From contig DROQ01000096.1 in NCBI GenBank assembly GCA_011321845.1, positions 1 through 64,000 on the forward strand: DNA of 64,000 nucleotides. The letters run 5' to 3'. Numbering within the stretch: position 1 is the stretch's first letter; each line of letters starts with the position of its first letter. Source of the stretch: Planctomycetota bacterium (GTDB taxonomy: Bacteria > Planctomycetota > UBA1135 > GCA-002748355). The notes under the pieces are model-generated. The model saw only the letters and a list, made by a program, of their open reading frames with translations, was not told the origin of the DNA and did not search any database. This document shows positions 1 through 11,900 of the stretch, one piece after another. Both the position numbers and the translations under genes were made by a program.

Positions 1-1
1 G

Positions 2-1009
<1,008 letters not shown>

Positions 1010-1012
1010 CCT

Positions 1013-1036
1013 GTCGGGCTCCGCCAAGGGCCCGAC
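1013..1036 (+). terminator. Hairpin after citrate synthase
   Basis: GTCGGGC (1013-1019) and GCCCGAC (1030-1036) form a perfect 7-bp stem with a 10-base loop, four bases after the stop codon. No T-run follows, so it may only be a weak or Rho-assisted terminator. Confidence 0.35.
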
Positions 1037-1123
1037 GCTGCCACTCCCTTTGCCACCCCACCTGCCATTCCACCGGGCAAGGGTTGGGAGGGCTGAGTCC
1101 ATCAGACGGTTGGTCAAAACCGA

Positions 1124-2575
1124 TCAACCGGCCTGGTCCCATCCGCAGCCTATCCTGCTGCGGTGGTCGGCGACGTGCCGGTAGATTTTTCGGCCCAGCG
1201 AGGCGACCCCGGGCAGGTAGAGGAAGGGAGCCAGCGGGGAATAGAGAGGGATGAGCCAGGCCAACTTGCGATAGGCGTCAAAGCCTCGATAGACCCGGTT
1301 CCCCGGCAGAACCAGGTGGATGTCGGTGTCCATCTCCTCGTAGGTCAAATCCGGATGGCGCAGGGAGACAGCCCGGGAGCTTCGAAAATCCAAGACCCGA
1401 AGGCGCATGCCCCAATCCGAGGCGGCCAGGACGGCGAGGGCACGGCGACAGATCCCGCATCCTCCATCGTAGATCAGATCCCAGCGGGAAGAGCGAAGGA
1501 ACAAGACGAGGGAATCGACAAAGGGACAGGCGATCAGAAGCACCACCCAGAGAGGAAGGATCCGCGCAAAGATCCATAGCACATAGGCGGGAAGCGCGAA
1601 GAAGAGGAGGAACAGGAGGGTTCGGTGGAGAAGGGTGCGCAGCATGGTCCGACTCCTTCGCCACCAGAGGCGGGCAACGAGGGGGAGTCGCTCGAGGGGA
1701 AGAAAGGCGCAGAGGACCAACCAGAGAGTGATGTAGGGCCCGGTATCCATGGTCAACCAGGTCATGGTGTGGAAGAAGAGCGCCCCCGGCAGGTAGAACC
1801 ACCGTGCCTTGGGCCAGATGAGAACCGCCGCGAAGGTGGTCTGCACGAAGAACACGAGCACCGACCCCAGGACGCAGAGCCAGAGCCTGGAGGCGAAAAA
1901 GGGTGCCAGGGGGCCATGGTGCTCCATCATGATCCCCATCAGGGTGTAGCCGTTCATCCATTGGGGACCGGCGATGAGGAGCTTGGACCAACCGGGGGCA
2001 GTGTACCCGATGACCAGGGTCCACTGGATCAGCCGAATGGGGAACATGGCGAAAGGGTCGGTCTTGGGGACCTGGAGAGGGTCCTCCCCCCGCCGCGCAC
2101 GCCGATAACGAGCCAAGAGGGAGTCCAGCGAGAGCCGCGCCCCCGAAGGACCGAGGGCGAGGGCGAAGAGCGCGATGCTGAAGGCCACCTTGTCATGGTG
2201 AGGCTGGGTGTAGGCGTAGGCGACCGCGGTCCAATAGGCCGAGAGCGGAGCGGCCACCCAGCAGCTGAGACGCGTGAGGAGTCCTGCGAAACCGAGGCAG
2301 GCCGAGGCGAGCAGGATCGCGAAGACGATCCGAATCGTCCCCAAGTCGGGAGGCCCGAGGTGCAACAGCTCGAGGAAGAGGACCGGCCGCCAGGGACCGG
2401 GGAGTTCCCCGTTCGAAACCCGCGCTGCATCGGCGAAGACGGTTTGCCCATAGTTGAAGATGTCGAAGATCAAAAGGGCAAAGAGAATGAGGCGAAGCCC
2501 TCCCAGGCGGACGAGGGAAGCCCTGCTTGGAAACCAATAGGCGGTCAGGCGGGAGCGGAAGGAGGCCTGGTTCAT
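1124..2575 (-). CDS. HTTM-domain membrane protein fused to a C-terminal DCC (DUF393) thiol domain
   Basis: A 483-residue protein. The first ~350 residues carry several hydrophobic helices and resemble the HTTM family (related to vitamin K-dependent gamma-carboxylase). After about residue 365 comes a DCC/DUF393 domain opening with LIYDGGCGIC, a D-x-x-C-x-x-C motif typical of these thiol-oxidoreductase-like proteins. The ATG follows a strong GGAGGAGG Shine-Dalgarno and overlaps the stop of the upstream gene by ATGA, so the two are translationally coupled. HTTM and DCC proteins are often neighbours; here they are one polypeptide. The substrate is unknown. A lipid or quinone-related redox role at the inner membrane is only an inference. 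Confidence 0.82.
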   Translation of the reverse strand: MNQASFRSRLTAYWFPSRASLVRLGGLRLILFALLIFDIFNYGQTVFADAARVSNGELPGPWRPVLFLELLHLGPPDLGTIRIVFAILLASACLGFAGLLTRLSCWVAAPLSAYWTAVAYAYTQPHHDKVAFSIALFALALGPSGARLSLDSLLARYRRARRGEDPLQVPKTDPFAMFPIRLIQWTLVIGYTAPGWSKLLIAGPQWMNGYTLMGIMMEHHGPLAPFFASRLWLCVLGSVLVFFVQTTFAAVLIWPKARWFYLPGALFFHTMTWLTMDTGPYITLWLVLCAFLPLERLPLVARLWWRRSRTMLRTLLHRTLLFLLFFALPAYVLWIFARILPLWVVLLIACPFVDSLVLFLRSSRWDLIYDGGCGICRRALAVLAASDWGMRLRVLDFRSSRAVSLRHPDLTYEEMDTDIHLVLPGNRVYRGFDAYRKLAWLIPLYSPLAPFLYLPGVASLGRKIYRHVADHRSRIGCGWDQAG

Positions 2576-3777
2576 TTTCCTCCTCCCTGGTCAGGAGAAG
2601 AGGGCCGGTGGAGAGGAGGATAGAGGCCGAGGAGGAGCGCGCCCGCAGGTTTGGGGCCCCCGGGAGTCAAGCGCGTACGCTCCGCGAGGATCCGCAGCCT
2701 TTGCACAGGGGCTCCGAGATTCCGTCCCAGGGTCTCCCGAAACTCCTCGAGGCGCAAAGGCCCGCCGTTCAGGAGGGGGACAAGGGATCGAAAGGTCGTG
2801 TATGGGACCGTGATCCCCCCTTCACTGGGGCTCACCTCGACTTCCTTCCCGCCTTCCAGGAGGGCCCGGATCACGGGTCGATAGAGGAGGGACTGGGCGT
2901 GATAGGTCTGGGTGTACATGGTAAAACCCACAAAGGGCCAACCCTTGGCGTGAGGCACAATGGCCGCGAAAACCTGCAAGCCAAGAACCGAGACGGCCAC
3001 CGCGGAGAGCAGGGCACGGCGCAGGGGCCCCCTTCCCTTGCCCAGGACAGGAAACACAGAGAGCAAAAAGACCATCAAAACCAGTCCTCCCGCCACGGGG
3101 ATCAAGACGGCCTTGGAGAGCCCCTTGGGCAAGGGCCTCAGAAGCTCCAGGGGGAATGGCGAGGAAAAGCGCAGGTTTTCGTCCATGGCCACGACGAAGA
3201 CCTTGTGTCTGCCTGGAGGAATCGGACCGAGCAGATACTGGCTGCCGACTTGCTCCACCGGCCTCCAGAGGTGGTGCCCTTGTAGCCGCCATCTGAAGGT
3301 CGCCCCCCCCCAAGCCTTGGCCTTCAGGGCCAGACGCACCCTTCCCGCGGCATCGGTGGCCAAACGGCTCCCGGGAGGGAGGTTGGATCCCCCTCGGGCG
3401 GCCACAAGAGAAGAGGGAGGCCCCCATGGTTCTTTCTCCTTACGATGCTTGGATGCGACCTTTCTTCCAAACAACCAGGCGGGATGGATGTTGTAGATGC
3501 CGTCCTTGGCACGAACCTGCAAGCAGGAAGGGTTCTCAAAACGCAGGGAGAAGATCTCTCCCCTGGGTGCTCCGTCCCGGAGATCCAGAAGGTCCAAGGT
3601 CCTGGCCTCGAGGTCGGCGACAAAAAGGCCCCGCTCGGCGGCAACGAAGACTGGGCCGAAGGGCTGTTTCAAGTGGGAATGGATCTTGCCAGTTCCTTCC
3701 GGGCTCAGGCATGGGAGGGCTGGGAAAGCCGGACTCTGGAGAAGCAGGGTGAGAGAAAACAGGGGAGCGATGAACAC
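2572..3777 (-). CDS. Membrane-anchored protein with a Y_Y_Y-like beta domain, partner of the HTTM-DCC gene
   Basis: A 401-residue protein I cannot assign to a named family. It begins with a signal-like hydrophobic segment (MFIAPLFSLTLLL). A stretch near residues 155-215, with RWRLQGHHLWRPV, PPGRHKVFVVAM and SSPFPLEL, resembles the Y_Y_Y beta-sandwich of hybrid sensor proteins. Two transmembrane helices follow near 220-240 and 255-275, then WPFVGFTMYTQ, which resembles short aromatic motifs I associate with HTTM neighbours. The start is a GTG with no clear Shine-Dalgarno; TATAAC lies only 7-12 bases upstream on this strand, so transcripts could be nearly leaderless. It overlaps the HTTM-DCC gene by 4 bp, so the two products probably act together. 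Confidence 0.7.
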   Translation of the reverse strand: MFIAPLFSLTLLLQSPAFPALPCLSPEGTGKIHSHLKQPFGPVFVAAERGLFVADLEARTLDLLDLRDGAPRGEIFSLRFENPSCLQVRAKDGIYNIHPAWLFGRKVASKHRKEKEPWGPPSSLVAARGGSNLPPGSRLATDAAGRVRLALKAKAWGGATFRWRLQGHHLWRPVEQVGSQYLLGPIPPGRHKVFVVAMDENLRFSSPFPLELLRPLPKGLSKAVLIPVAGGLVLMVFLLSVFPVLGKGRGPLRRALLSAVAVSVLGLQVFAAIVPHAKGWPFVGFTMYTQTYHAQSLLYRPVIRALLEGGKEVEVSPSEGGITVPYTTFRSLVPLLNGGPLRLEEFRETLGRNLGAPVQRLRILAERTRLTPGGPKPAGALLLGLYPPLHRPSSPDQGGGK

Positions 3778-3801
3778 AGCACAGTTATACAGCGGAATCG
3801 T

Positions 3802-3829
3802 TTTTCATGTATGGCCCCTATGGTACAAT
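3802..3829 (+). promoter_or_regulatory. Possible sigma-70-type promoter for the CARDB protein
   Basis: TTTTCA (3802-3807), a 16-bp spacer and TACAAT (3824-3829). The -10 matches five of six consensus bases, the -35 four of six. It would give a leader of about 165 bases before the ATG at 4000. Confidence 0.35.
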
Positions 3830-3999
3830 TGGAAACCCCAGCCGGGGGGACCTGCCTCTCATTGAGTCGCCTACTGGGCGGTCCTCTCGAGGAACCCGCC
3901 TCAACCTCCTCGTCTCATCCTTCCCTGTTGTTTTTTGGAAGGGCCACCCTGCCTCATCGACCCTTCCAGTTGTCCTTGAGAAGAACAAGGAGAACGATC

Positions 4000-6669
4000 A
4001 TGTCCCTCTCCAGGCTTGCGGGTCTGCTCCCGCTCAGCCTCCTGCTGGTTGCAGGAACTCTCCTCTCTGCTCAAACCTCGAATCAGATCGAGAGCAAACT
4101 CGTCACGGTGCCGCTCGGAGGCATCACGCAACCCGGCGTTCTGGACAAGATGCCCAGCCCTCCCAAGGGGCAATCCCTGACCTACCAGAGGCCGCCTCTG
4201 CCCGACCTCCCGACCGTGGACGCCAAGGTGATCCCCCTTGGCAAGCCGACCCCCGTCCCCGGCGCCCTCGAGCCCAGGGCGGCCACCGTGTCGGTCTTCA
4301 AAAACAGCGCCGTCCTACCGGCAGGCGCGGGTCGCTCGGTCATCGGGGAACCTTCGGCCATTCATCACCGCTTCACGGCTTTTTACACCGGGAATTGGTA
4401 CGCGGCCCTTTCGGTGAACGACGGACTCTCATGGTCCTACATCAATCCCTACACCAAATTTCCCACAGTAGACGGAGGTTTCTGCTGCGACCAGTACACG
4501 ATGTTCATACCGTCCTACAAGATGACCCTTTGGCTCCTGCAGTACGCTTACAGCTCCAGGACCCAGAACGGGAGCCAGCGCATCGCAGTCGCAAAAAACG
4601 AATCCGACCTTAGGCGAGGGATCTTTCACTACTACACCTTCAATCCCAGGACCTTCGGGATGGGAGCAGGATACAAGTTGGACTTCCCCAACCTGGCCTA
4701 CTCCAACACCTACCTCTACGCGACCTCCAACATCTACAAGGGAAGCCTGTACGCCGGCACGGTTTGCTGGCAAATGCCCCTGAACAAGCTCGCCTCGGGA
4801 GCCGCCCTCCCCATCAGGTACATCCGAAGATTGGGGAGAACCTGGAGGCTCAGCAACGGGGCCACAACGGTCATGTATTGGTGGCAGCACGTGAACAACA
4901 CCAGGGGAACCCTCTTCCGCTGGGCGGATGGCTCCACGAGCATCCAGACCTATACGGTCACTGTCCCCTCATGGAACTGGGGGAACCGGGGGACCATGAT
5001 CGCCAAGGACCCCTCCGGTCGCAACTGGATGGCCCGGGCGGACTCGAGACCTCTTGCGGCCTGGGTCAGCGGCGGAAAGGTCGGCGTCATGTGGAACGCG
5101 AAACAGGGAGGCAGCTTCCCCTATCCCTATGTCCGTGTGATCGAGATCAGCGAGGCCACCCACAAGGTTGTGCGCAGCAGCGACATCTGGAACTCCCGCC
5201 TCGCCTTCTCCTATCCCTCGGCCTCCAAAAACGCGCGGGGGCACCTGGGAGGCTCCTTGGCCTTTGGTGGAGGGAGCTACTATCCAAGCGGTGCAGCCTG
5301 GATCGTCGATGACCTGTCTCCCTATTTCGCTCCCCTCAATCTCGCCACCGTCGCAGCGGGCAATAACAGTCCCAGTTCTCAGGCCTGGGGAGACTATTTC
5401 ACCTCCATCCCCCATTCCAGGATGACGGCCACATGGGTTGCGACGACCATGTCCATGATCGGGGGAAGCAGCGGTTCCAACCTCGTTCCTCGCTACGTCC
5501 ACTTCGGGCGCTCAAGGGACCACAGAACCCTCGCCGACCTCGTCCCAACGGCCCTCTCGGCAAGTTCCACGGTCTTCTACCTTGGAAATGCCTACACCCT
5601 CAGAACCACCATCCGCAACGAAGGAACCGCCACCGTCGGCACTTCCAACAATGGGTTCTACCTCTCTACAAACAGCGTCATCACGACTTCGGACCTCTTG
5701 ATCCGGAGTTTCTCGCTCGGCTCTATGAGCATCGGGGGAAGTCGCTCCTACGCAGCCTCCGTAGTCATCCCAAACAACGCTCCCCTTGGGAATTGCTGGT
5801 TGGGGGTCTACGCCGACCGCGACCGTCGCATCGCCGAATGGTCGGAAACGAACAACACCAAGGCACTCGCCGTCCGGTGCATCGGCCGGCCGGACCTCAC
5901 GATCACCTCAGTGACCTCCTCGGCCAGCTACCTCCAGGCCGGAGGATTGGTGAGCATAAGAGCGACCACAAAAAACATCGGGCGAGCCACGTCGGGGATT
6001 TCGGTTACCGGGATGATGCTCTCCACCAACAGCCTCATCACGACCTTCGATGACTACCTGGGTGGATACAGCATCCCGAGCCTCTCCCCCAATGCCAGCT
6101 ATACAAGGTCCTTCATCGTGAGGGTTCCCTACTTCATTCCCGGCAGCTCCCGTTACCTGGGAGCTTACGCGGACGTGGGAGAATCCATCGCGGAAATTTT
6201 CGAGGGCAACAACGGGAGAGCGAGGATCCCGGCCCTTCCGGTCCGGAGCCTCAGCTCCGGTGAATACCTGCAGTACCGCCATCCCGTCTTCACCAATTAC
6301 AACCGGCAAAGCGGGGCTTATTCCTTGACCAATGCCCGCCTCAATGCTTCCAGGGGTGGAACGGCTCCCATGTATGTAGTCGCCCCAAGGCGGCCGGGAT
6401 CCTGGTATCTCCTCATCATGAGCGGGAGGCGTCCCTTCGTCTTCGACTCCTTCAGTTCCTTCGGCCTGGGACTCCTCAATACGCCCATGTTCCCAGCCTG
6501 GTTCACCCGCACAAACAGCCAAGGACTCGGGTTCCCCGGGCTCAACCTCCCAAGGGTCCACCTCACCGGACCTTTGAACCTCTACATCTACAGCGCCTGG
6601 TTCGATCCTGCCTTCACCACCTTCCAAGGGTTCGGCATCAACAGCCTGTATCTACGCGTGGAGCGTTAG
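4000..6669 (+). CDS. Large secreted protein with two CARDB domains
   Basis: An 889-residue exported protein. I place the start at the ATG at 4000, preceded by AAGGAGA and followed by a signal peptide ending near LLSAQ; the frame is open further upstream but that part overlaps the opposite-strand gene. Residues ~90-510 form a long unassigned region rich in Tyr, Trp and Ser, with stretches such as NDGLSWSY that suggest a sialidase-like or propeller fold. Two CARDB (cell-adhesion-related) repeats follow, starting near DLVPTALSASS and PDLTITSVTSS and each ending in an EWSETNN/EIFEGNN-type motif. The last ~100 residues look like a small beta domain found on other secreted proteins of such genomes. 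A cell-surface or adhesive role is inferred. Confidence 0.8.
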   Translation: MSLSRLAGLLPLSLLLVAGTLLSAQTSNQIESKLVTVPLGGITQPGVLDKMPSPPKGQSLTYQRPPLPDLPTVDAKVIPLGKPTPVPGALEPRAATVSVFKNSAVLPAGAGRSVIGEPSAIHHRFTAFYTGNWYAALSVNDGLSWSYINPYTKFPTVDGGFCCDQYTMFIPSYKMTLWLLQYAYSSRTQNGSQRIAVAKNESDLRRGIFHYYTFNPRTFGMGAGYKLDFPNLAYSNTYLYATSNIYKGSLYAGTVCWQMPLNKLASGAALPIRYIRRLGRTWRLSNGATTVMYWWQHVNNTRGTLFRWADGSTSIQTYTVTVPSWNWGNRGTMIAKDPSGRNWMARADSRPLAAWVSGGKVGVMWNAKQGGSFPYPYVRVIEISEATHKVVRSSDIWNSRLAFSYPSASKNARGHLGGSLAFGGGSYYPSGAAWIVDDLSPYFAPLNLATVAAGNNSPSSQAWGDYFTSIPHSRMTATWVATTMSMIGGSSGSNLVPRYVHFGRSRDHRTLADLVPTALSASSTVFYLGNAYTLRTTIRNEGTATVGTSNNGFYLSTNSVITTSDLLIRSFSLGSMSIGGSRSYAASVVIPNNAPLGNCWLGVYADRDRRIAEWSETNNTKALAVRCIGRPDLTITSVTSSASYLQAGGLVSIRATTKNIGRATSGISVTGMMLSTNSLITTFDDYLGGYSIPSLSPNASYTRSFIVRVPYFIPGSSRYLGAYADVGESIAEIFEGNNGRARIPALPVRSLSSGEYLQYRHPVFTNYNRQSGAYSLTNARLNASRGGTAPMYVVAPRRPGSWYLLIMSGRRPFVFDSFSSFGLGLLNTPMFPAWFTRTNSQGLGFPGLNLPRVHLTGPLNLYIYSAWFDPAFTTFQGFGINSLYLRVER

Positions 6670-6696
6670 GGTTTCCGAACCGGTCTCTTGATCCCG

Positions 6697-6722
6697 CGGG
6701 GGCGCTCCGGCGCCCCCGTTTT
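6697..6722 (+). terminator. Strong intrinsic terminator
   Basis: CGGGGGCGC (6697-6705), loop TCCG (6706-6709), GCGCCCCCG (6710-6718), then TTTT. This perfect 9-bp GC-rich stem lies 28 bases after the CARDB gene stop and before the convergent carboxylase gene end. Confidence 0.85.
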
Positions 6723-6761
6723 GGCAGGAGGGGAACCCTTGGATCTACACAGGGGGCCGAT

Positions 6762-8327
6762 CTACAAGGGGATGTTGCCGTGCTTCTTTTTGGGGTTTCG
6801 GTCCTGCTTGGTGACGAGGCGATCCAAAGCTTTGCAGAGGGCGGCGCGCGTCTCGCGGGGATAGATGACATCGTCCACGTAACCGAAGGCTGCGGCGGTG
6901 TAAGGATTGTAGAAGCGTTCCTTGTATCGTTTGACCAGTGCGGCCTCGGCGGCGAGGGCCTCCTCGGATCCAGCCGGTCCCGCCTCCCTGATCTCGTTGC
7001 GGAAGATGATCTTGGCCGCTCCATCCGCGCCCATGACGGCGATCTCGGCCATCGGCCAGGCGACATTGAAATCGCCACGGATGTGCTTGGAGTTCATAAC
7101 GTCATAGGCCCCGCCGAAGGCTTTGCGGGTGATCACGGTCATTTTGGGCACGGTAGCCTCGCAGTAGGCGTAGAGGAGCTTGGCCCCATGAAGGATGATG
7201 CCACCGTGCTCCTGGGCGGTCCCCGGCAAGAAGCCCGGAACGTCCTCGAAAGTCAGAAGCGGAATGTTGAAGGCGTCGCAGAACCGGATGAAGCGCGCCC
7301 CCTTGATGCTCGCGTTGATGTCGAGGACTCCGGCCAGGTACATCGGCTGGTTCCCCACCACCCCGACGACCCGGCCCCCCAGGCGCGCGAAACCCACAAT
7401 GATGTTCTGGGCATAGCGGGGATGGATTTCGAAGAAGCGCCCGTCATCCACAATCTCGGCCACCACCTCCCGCATGTCATAGGGCTGGTTGCTCTCCGCG
7501 GGGACGATCTCGTCCAGGACAGGGCACTCCCGATCCGGGCTGTCCCCGGTCGCGACAAAGGGCGGGTCCTCGGCGTTGTTGAGCGGCAGATAGGAGAGCA
7601 ACTCCCGCACGAAGGCGAGGCAGGTCGCGTCATCGGGAGCGGTCAAGTGGGCGACCCCCGAGACCTCGCTGTGGACCTTGGCTCCTCCCAGGGCCTCGCT
7701 GGTGATCTCCTCATGCGTCACGGTCTTGACCACGTCCGGCCCCGTGATGTGCATGTAGCTCGTCCCCTCGACCATGAAGATGAAGTCGGTGATCGCAGGC
7801 GAATACACAGCGCCACCCGCGCAGGGACCGAGGATGGCGGAGATCTGTGGCACCACCCCGGAGGCCAGGGTATTGCGCAGGAAAATATCCGCGTAGCCCC
7901 CCAGGCTGACGACGCCTTCCTGGATCCTCGCCCCGCCCGAGTCGTTGAGACCGATCACCGGCACCCCGACCTTGAGCGCCTGGTCGAGAACTTTGCAGAT
8001 CTTCTTGGCGTTGCTCTCGCTGAGGCTCCCCCCGAAGACCGTGAAGTCCTGGGAGAAGAGCAGAATCTTGCGCCCGTCGATGGTCGCAGAACCTGTCACG
8101 ACCCCGTCCCCCGGGAACTCCTTGTCCTCCATCCCGAAGTCCCGGCAGCGGTGCTCCACGAAGGCGTCCCATTCCTGGAAGCTCCCCGGATCCACCAACA
8201 GCTCCACTCTTTCGCGAGCCGTCAGCTTGCCCTTCTTGTGCTGGGCTTCGATTCGCTTCTCTCCGCCGCCCAGCCTGGACCGCCGCCTCATCTCCTCCAG
8301 GCGTTCAAAGGCCTTCTCATGGGTCAT
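6762..8327 (-). CDS. pccB: Acyl-CoA (propionyl-CoA) carboxylase beta subunit, carboxyltransferase
   Basis: Transfers the carboxyl group from carboxybiotin to an acyl-CoA, most likely propionyl-CoA to methylmalonyl-CoA. The 521-residue length is normal for the family. Recognisable features are the N-terminal [18 protein letters not shown], the acyl-CoA oxyanion region [12 protein letters not shown] near residue 130, [15 protein letters not shown] near 170 and the C-terminal crotonase-like half with [17 protein letters not shown]. The ATG follows GGAGGT and overlaps the stop of the upstream methylmalonyl-CoA epimerase gene by 4 bp, which supports propionyl-CoA as substrate. The biotin carboxylase/BCCP partner is not in the window. 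Confidence 0.92.
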   Translation of the reverse strand: MTHEKAFERLEEMRRRSRLGGGEKRIEAQHKKGKLTARERVELLVDPGSFQEWDAFVEHRCRDFGMEDKEFPGDGVVTGSATIDGRKILLFSQDFTVFGGSLSESNAKKICKVLDQALKVGVPVIGLNDSGGARIQEGVVSLGGYADIFLRNTLASGVVPQISAILGPCAGGAVYSPAITDFIFMVEGTSYMHITGPDVVKTVTHEEITSEALGGAKVHSEVSGVAHLTAPDDATCLAFVRELLSYLPLNNAEDPPFVATGDSPDRECPVLDEIVPAESNQPYDMREVVAEIVDDGRFFEIHPRYAQNIIVGFARLGGRVVGVVGNQPMYLAGVLDINASIKGARFIRFCDAFNIPLLTFEDVPGFLPGTAQEHGGIILHGAKLLYAYCEATVPKMTVITRKAFGGAYDVMNSKHIRGDFNVAWPMAEIAVMGADGAAKIIFRNEIREAGPAGSEEALAAEAALVKRYKERFYNPYTAAAFGYVDDVIYPRETRAALCKALDRLVTKQDRNPKKKHGNIPL

Positions 8328-8728
8328 CGCGGCACCTCCACCAATTCTGTAAGAACCCCTTCCATCGACTTGGGGTGCACAAAGACGACCTTGCAGCCGT
8401 GGGCTCCCGGCCTGGGACTCTCGTCCAGCACCCGCATCCCGAGGGCTTCGAGACGCCCGATCTCCGCCTGCCCGTCGGCCACCTCGAAGGCGAGGTGATG
8501 GATGCCCGGCCCTCTCTTTTCCACGAACTTGGAGATGGCCGAATCCTCCCCAACCCCCTGGAGCAGCTCGATGCGCGTCTCTCCCGCGAACAGGATGGCC
8601 ACTCGCACCCTCTCCGAAGGTACCTCTTCGATGCCCTCGAACCGAAGCCCCAGTCCATCCCGATAGCGACGGACCCCTTCATCGAGGTCCGAAACCGCGA
8701 TGCCAATGTGATGCAGATTCTTGATCAT
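8324..8728 (-). CDS. mce: Methylmalonyl-CoA epimerase
   Basis: Interconverts the (S) and (R) epimers of methylmalonyl-CoA between the carboxylase and the B12-dependent mutase. With the start at [12 protein letters not shown] the protein has 134 residues, the usual size of this VOC-fold enzyme. Metal ligands are expected in HHIGIAV near the N-terminus, in GIHHLAFEV mid-protein and at the C-terminal ELVE. An ATG four codons upstream (8740) is an alternative start preceded by a G-run. The gene overlaps the carboxylase gene by ATGA, giving an mce-pccB operon; the mutase gene is 6 kb away on the same strand. Confidence 0.9.
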   Translation of the reverse strand: MIKNLHHIGIAVSDLDEGVRRYRDGLGLRFEGIEEVPSERVRVAILFAGETRIELLQGVGEDSAISKFVEKRGPGIHHLAFEVADGQAEIGRLEALGMRVLDESPRPGAHGCKVVFVHPKSMEGVLTELVEVPR

Positions 8729-8955
8729 GGGCGGGATCATAGCCCCCCCGAGCGTGGACTCAGGAGAAAAACTGCTCTCGTTCCCGCAGGAAAACGCTCG
8801 ATTTCCCCTCGATTTCAGGGAGAGTCCCAGGGACCGCTGAAGCTGGGATTTGCCCCCCTCGAGGATCCCTGTTACCTTGGAAACCTCCCTGATGTTAGGC
8901 GACCTGGCCCCCTTCCTCCTCCGTGCCATTCCTCTACATCCGATTGGAGTCCAAA

Positions 8956-11900
8956 ATGCGCACGACCTCCCATCCCCTCGGCGGGAGGGCTGTCCCGACG
9001 GAATGGCCTTTGCTTCTTCTCGTTTTCCTGGCCGGCGTCTCCTTGCCCAAACCCTGTCCAGGCCAAAAACTTCTCAAAAACATCCAAGCGGACCCCAGTG
9101 TCCCGGGAAACTCCCAGCCCTACCACTTCCGGGGCGGAAGCCCCCTGACCTATTTCTGGACCAACCTCAGCTATGGAGCGCTCTGGCGAACCGATGGAAC
9201 CAAAGCAGGAACCATCCAACTCCTGGACAAACAACTCGTAAGACTCCCAGGCAAGATCCCCACCGGGATCAGCTGGAAGGGCAAGTTCTATTGTTCAGGT
9301 GAGGATCTCAAGCTGGGAACCGAACTCTTCCGCAGTGATGGGACCCCCCGTGGGACTCTCCTCCTGAAGGACCTCTTCCCCGGTAGAAGCTCGACGCAGG
9401 TGCCAAATTCCTCCAAGCCTCGCGACTTCGTGGCGACAGGAACCTTCCTCTACTTCCACGCCAACACCTCGAAGGGGGACACCCTCTTTCGGAGCGACGG
9501 GACAGCCAAGGGGACGATCCCGCTCTACCACAGCCCGGGAACCATCGCCGACTTGACCCCCTTCGGAAACAAAGTCGTGTTCCGCGACAAGAGAAACCCC
9601 TTCGTTCCGGGAGGGGGTGGGGGGATCAGCGATGGAACACCCGCGGGAACACAGCTCATCACCAAGCTCCTCCTCCTGGACAACCTGACGCCCTCCCAAC
9701 ACTTCGGTGTCCTTGGCAGGAAAATCTTTTTCCAAGCCCGAACGATCACTTCCACAAAAGGAGAGGAACTCTGGGTCAGCGACGGTACCAGCAAGGGAAC
9801 AAAACTCTTCAAGGACCTCTGGCCAGGCAGCAACGGATCCAGCCCAACCCACTTCACAGTGGCCGGTTCCAAGCTCTTCTTCTCGGCCTTTGACAAGAAT
9901 TTTGGAAATGAACTCTGGGTCAGCGATGGCACTCCTGGAGGAACCAAGGTCATCAGAGACATGAACCCCGGTCCAAGGGGGAGCGGTCCTTTTGACCTCA
10001 AGCCCTTCGGCAACAAGCTCCTGTTCTCGGCCTACACCCCCTCCAAGGGGGAAGAGCCCTGGATCAGCGACGGAACGGCCAAGGGAACCTTCATGCTCAA
10101 GGATCTCAACCCGGGATCCGTCGACTCCCATCCCCACTCCTTTGTCCAGGCCGGGAAGCTCGCCTTTTTCCTCACCTACTTCCAATCCGGTGGAGAGGCG
10201 CTCTATAAAACGGATGGAACGCCAGGAGGGACCAGGAAGGTCATCGACCTGCCTCCCCTTTCCAAAACCATGGAACCACAAGAAGTCGCTGCCTTTGGAA
10301 ACAGGGTCATCTTCAAGCGCAACGACCCCAAAACGGGGGAAGAGCCCTGGATCAGCGACGGGACTCCCTCGGGGACGAAACTGATCAAGGACCTCGCCCC
10401 CGACGAGATCCTGGCCAAAAGCTCCTGTCCGCGGGAGTTCACCCGCCTGGGGGACCGGGTTTTCTTCGCAGTGCAACCTGACAAAGCGCCTCCCGGCCTC
10501 TGGCAGACCGACGGCAGCAGCAAAGGAACCACAGCCCTCCCCGTCCCCCTCGCCGGAACAGGCCTGGCGGCGCTCGGAGACCGGCTCGTTTGGGTGGGCA
10601 AACAAGGCGGAGGCTCGGTACTCCTTTCCTATGAGAAGAGGACCAGGAAGACCCGCACCCTCTTCCGTTCCTCGCAGAAGATCCGCAGGAGCCGGCACAC
10701 CTTCTCCGGGTTCCAACTCTACTCGGTGACCGATCCCCGCAGGGGTCCCACCCTTCTGATCACGGACGGGACCCAGGCAGGCACCAAAACCTTCGTCCCC
10801 CCCAGCGGAAGCGGGGCGGACATGCTCACGCAACCCCTCCCCTTCGGGAAGCGCGCGGTCCTGGCGGGCCCCTACCAGGCCAACCCGAAATCCAAGGTCC
10901 TCCCCCTCTGGATCACCGACGGGACTTCGGCAGGGACCCGCCTCCTGGCCACCATCCCCATCCAACCCCCCGTCCTTTCCATCGAACTCCTTGCCCCCGT
11001 CCGAATGGGGAAGGAACTCTTCTTCTTCCTCAAGCTGAACCTGGGTCCCTTGGCCCGGACCATCCTTTGGAAGACCGATGGAACTCCCGCGGGAACCATT
11101 CCTGTCAAAGCCTTCCAGAGCACCTTTATGAGGGAACTCGTAGCCTGGAAGGGGAAGCTCTTTTTCGCTGCTGACGATTCAAGCTTCGGATTGGAACCTT
11201 GGGTCTCGGACGGGACCCCTGCGGGCACCAAGATGCTCAGGGACCTCTGGCCCGGCTTCTGGAGTTCCAATCCCAATCATTTCACCCCTCTGGGCCAGAA
11301 GCTCCTCTTCCAGGCCTGGGACCCCAAGAAGGGAGTCGAGCTGTTCGTCACCGATGGAACCCAAAAAGGGACGAGCCTCCTCAAGGATGTCCATCCAGGC
11401 TTCAAAGACGGCGTCGGAACCCTCTTCGCGCTGGGCTCTCGCTATGTCGGTTTCCTCGGCGACGATGGAACCTCCGGGCTGCGTTTCTGGGTTTCGGACG
11501 GGACCTTCGCAGGGACACGCCCTGCGAGCAATCGGCTCCCAGGCAACACTTTGGGCAACCCCTTCTCCCCCGCCCTCCTCCGGGGACAGCTCTTCTTTTC
11601 CTGGCCCGACAGCGTCCACGGGGTGGAGCCCTTCACATGGTTTCCCGGCGCGAGCGCAAGGGCTTATGGAAGGGCCTGCGGCACGGAACCCCTCCTCGAA
11701 GCGACCGACCCCGTCCTGGGCGGCAGAGTCCAGTTCCGAGGCGAGCTGGATCCGAGGCAAGGTGTGGGTGTCCTCCTCCTGGGCTCGACCGCTCCCTATC
11801 CGCTCCGGGTAGGACAGGGTTGCCGGCTCCAGATCGCACCCTTCGGCGCCCTCCTCCCCATCCCGGTCCAGGCCAAGCAAGGCTCCTTCAAGCTGTCCTT

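Noticed and set aside
3445..3999. Upstream extension of the CARDB protein
   Set aside because: The added residues overlap the opposite-strand membrane protein and precede a clear signal peptide and Shine-Dalgarno at 4000.
6780..8498. A 572-codon plus-strand frame
   Set aside because: Antisense of the carboxylase and epimerase genes, both securely identified.
8324..8929. A 201-residue form of the methylmalonyl-CoA epimerase
   Set aside because: The first ~65 residues have no epimerase similarity; starting at MIKNLHHIG gives the usual family length.
9295..10965. A 556-codon minus-strand frame with internal repeats
   Set aside because: The repeats mirror the DGT repeats of the plus-strand gene; there is no signal peptide or domain of its own.
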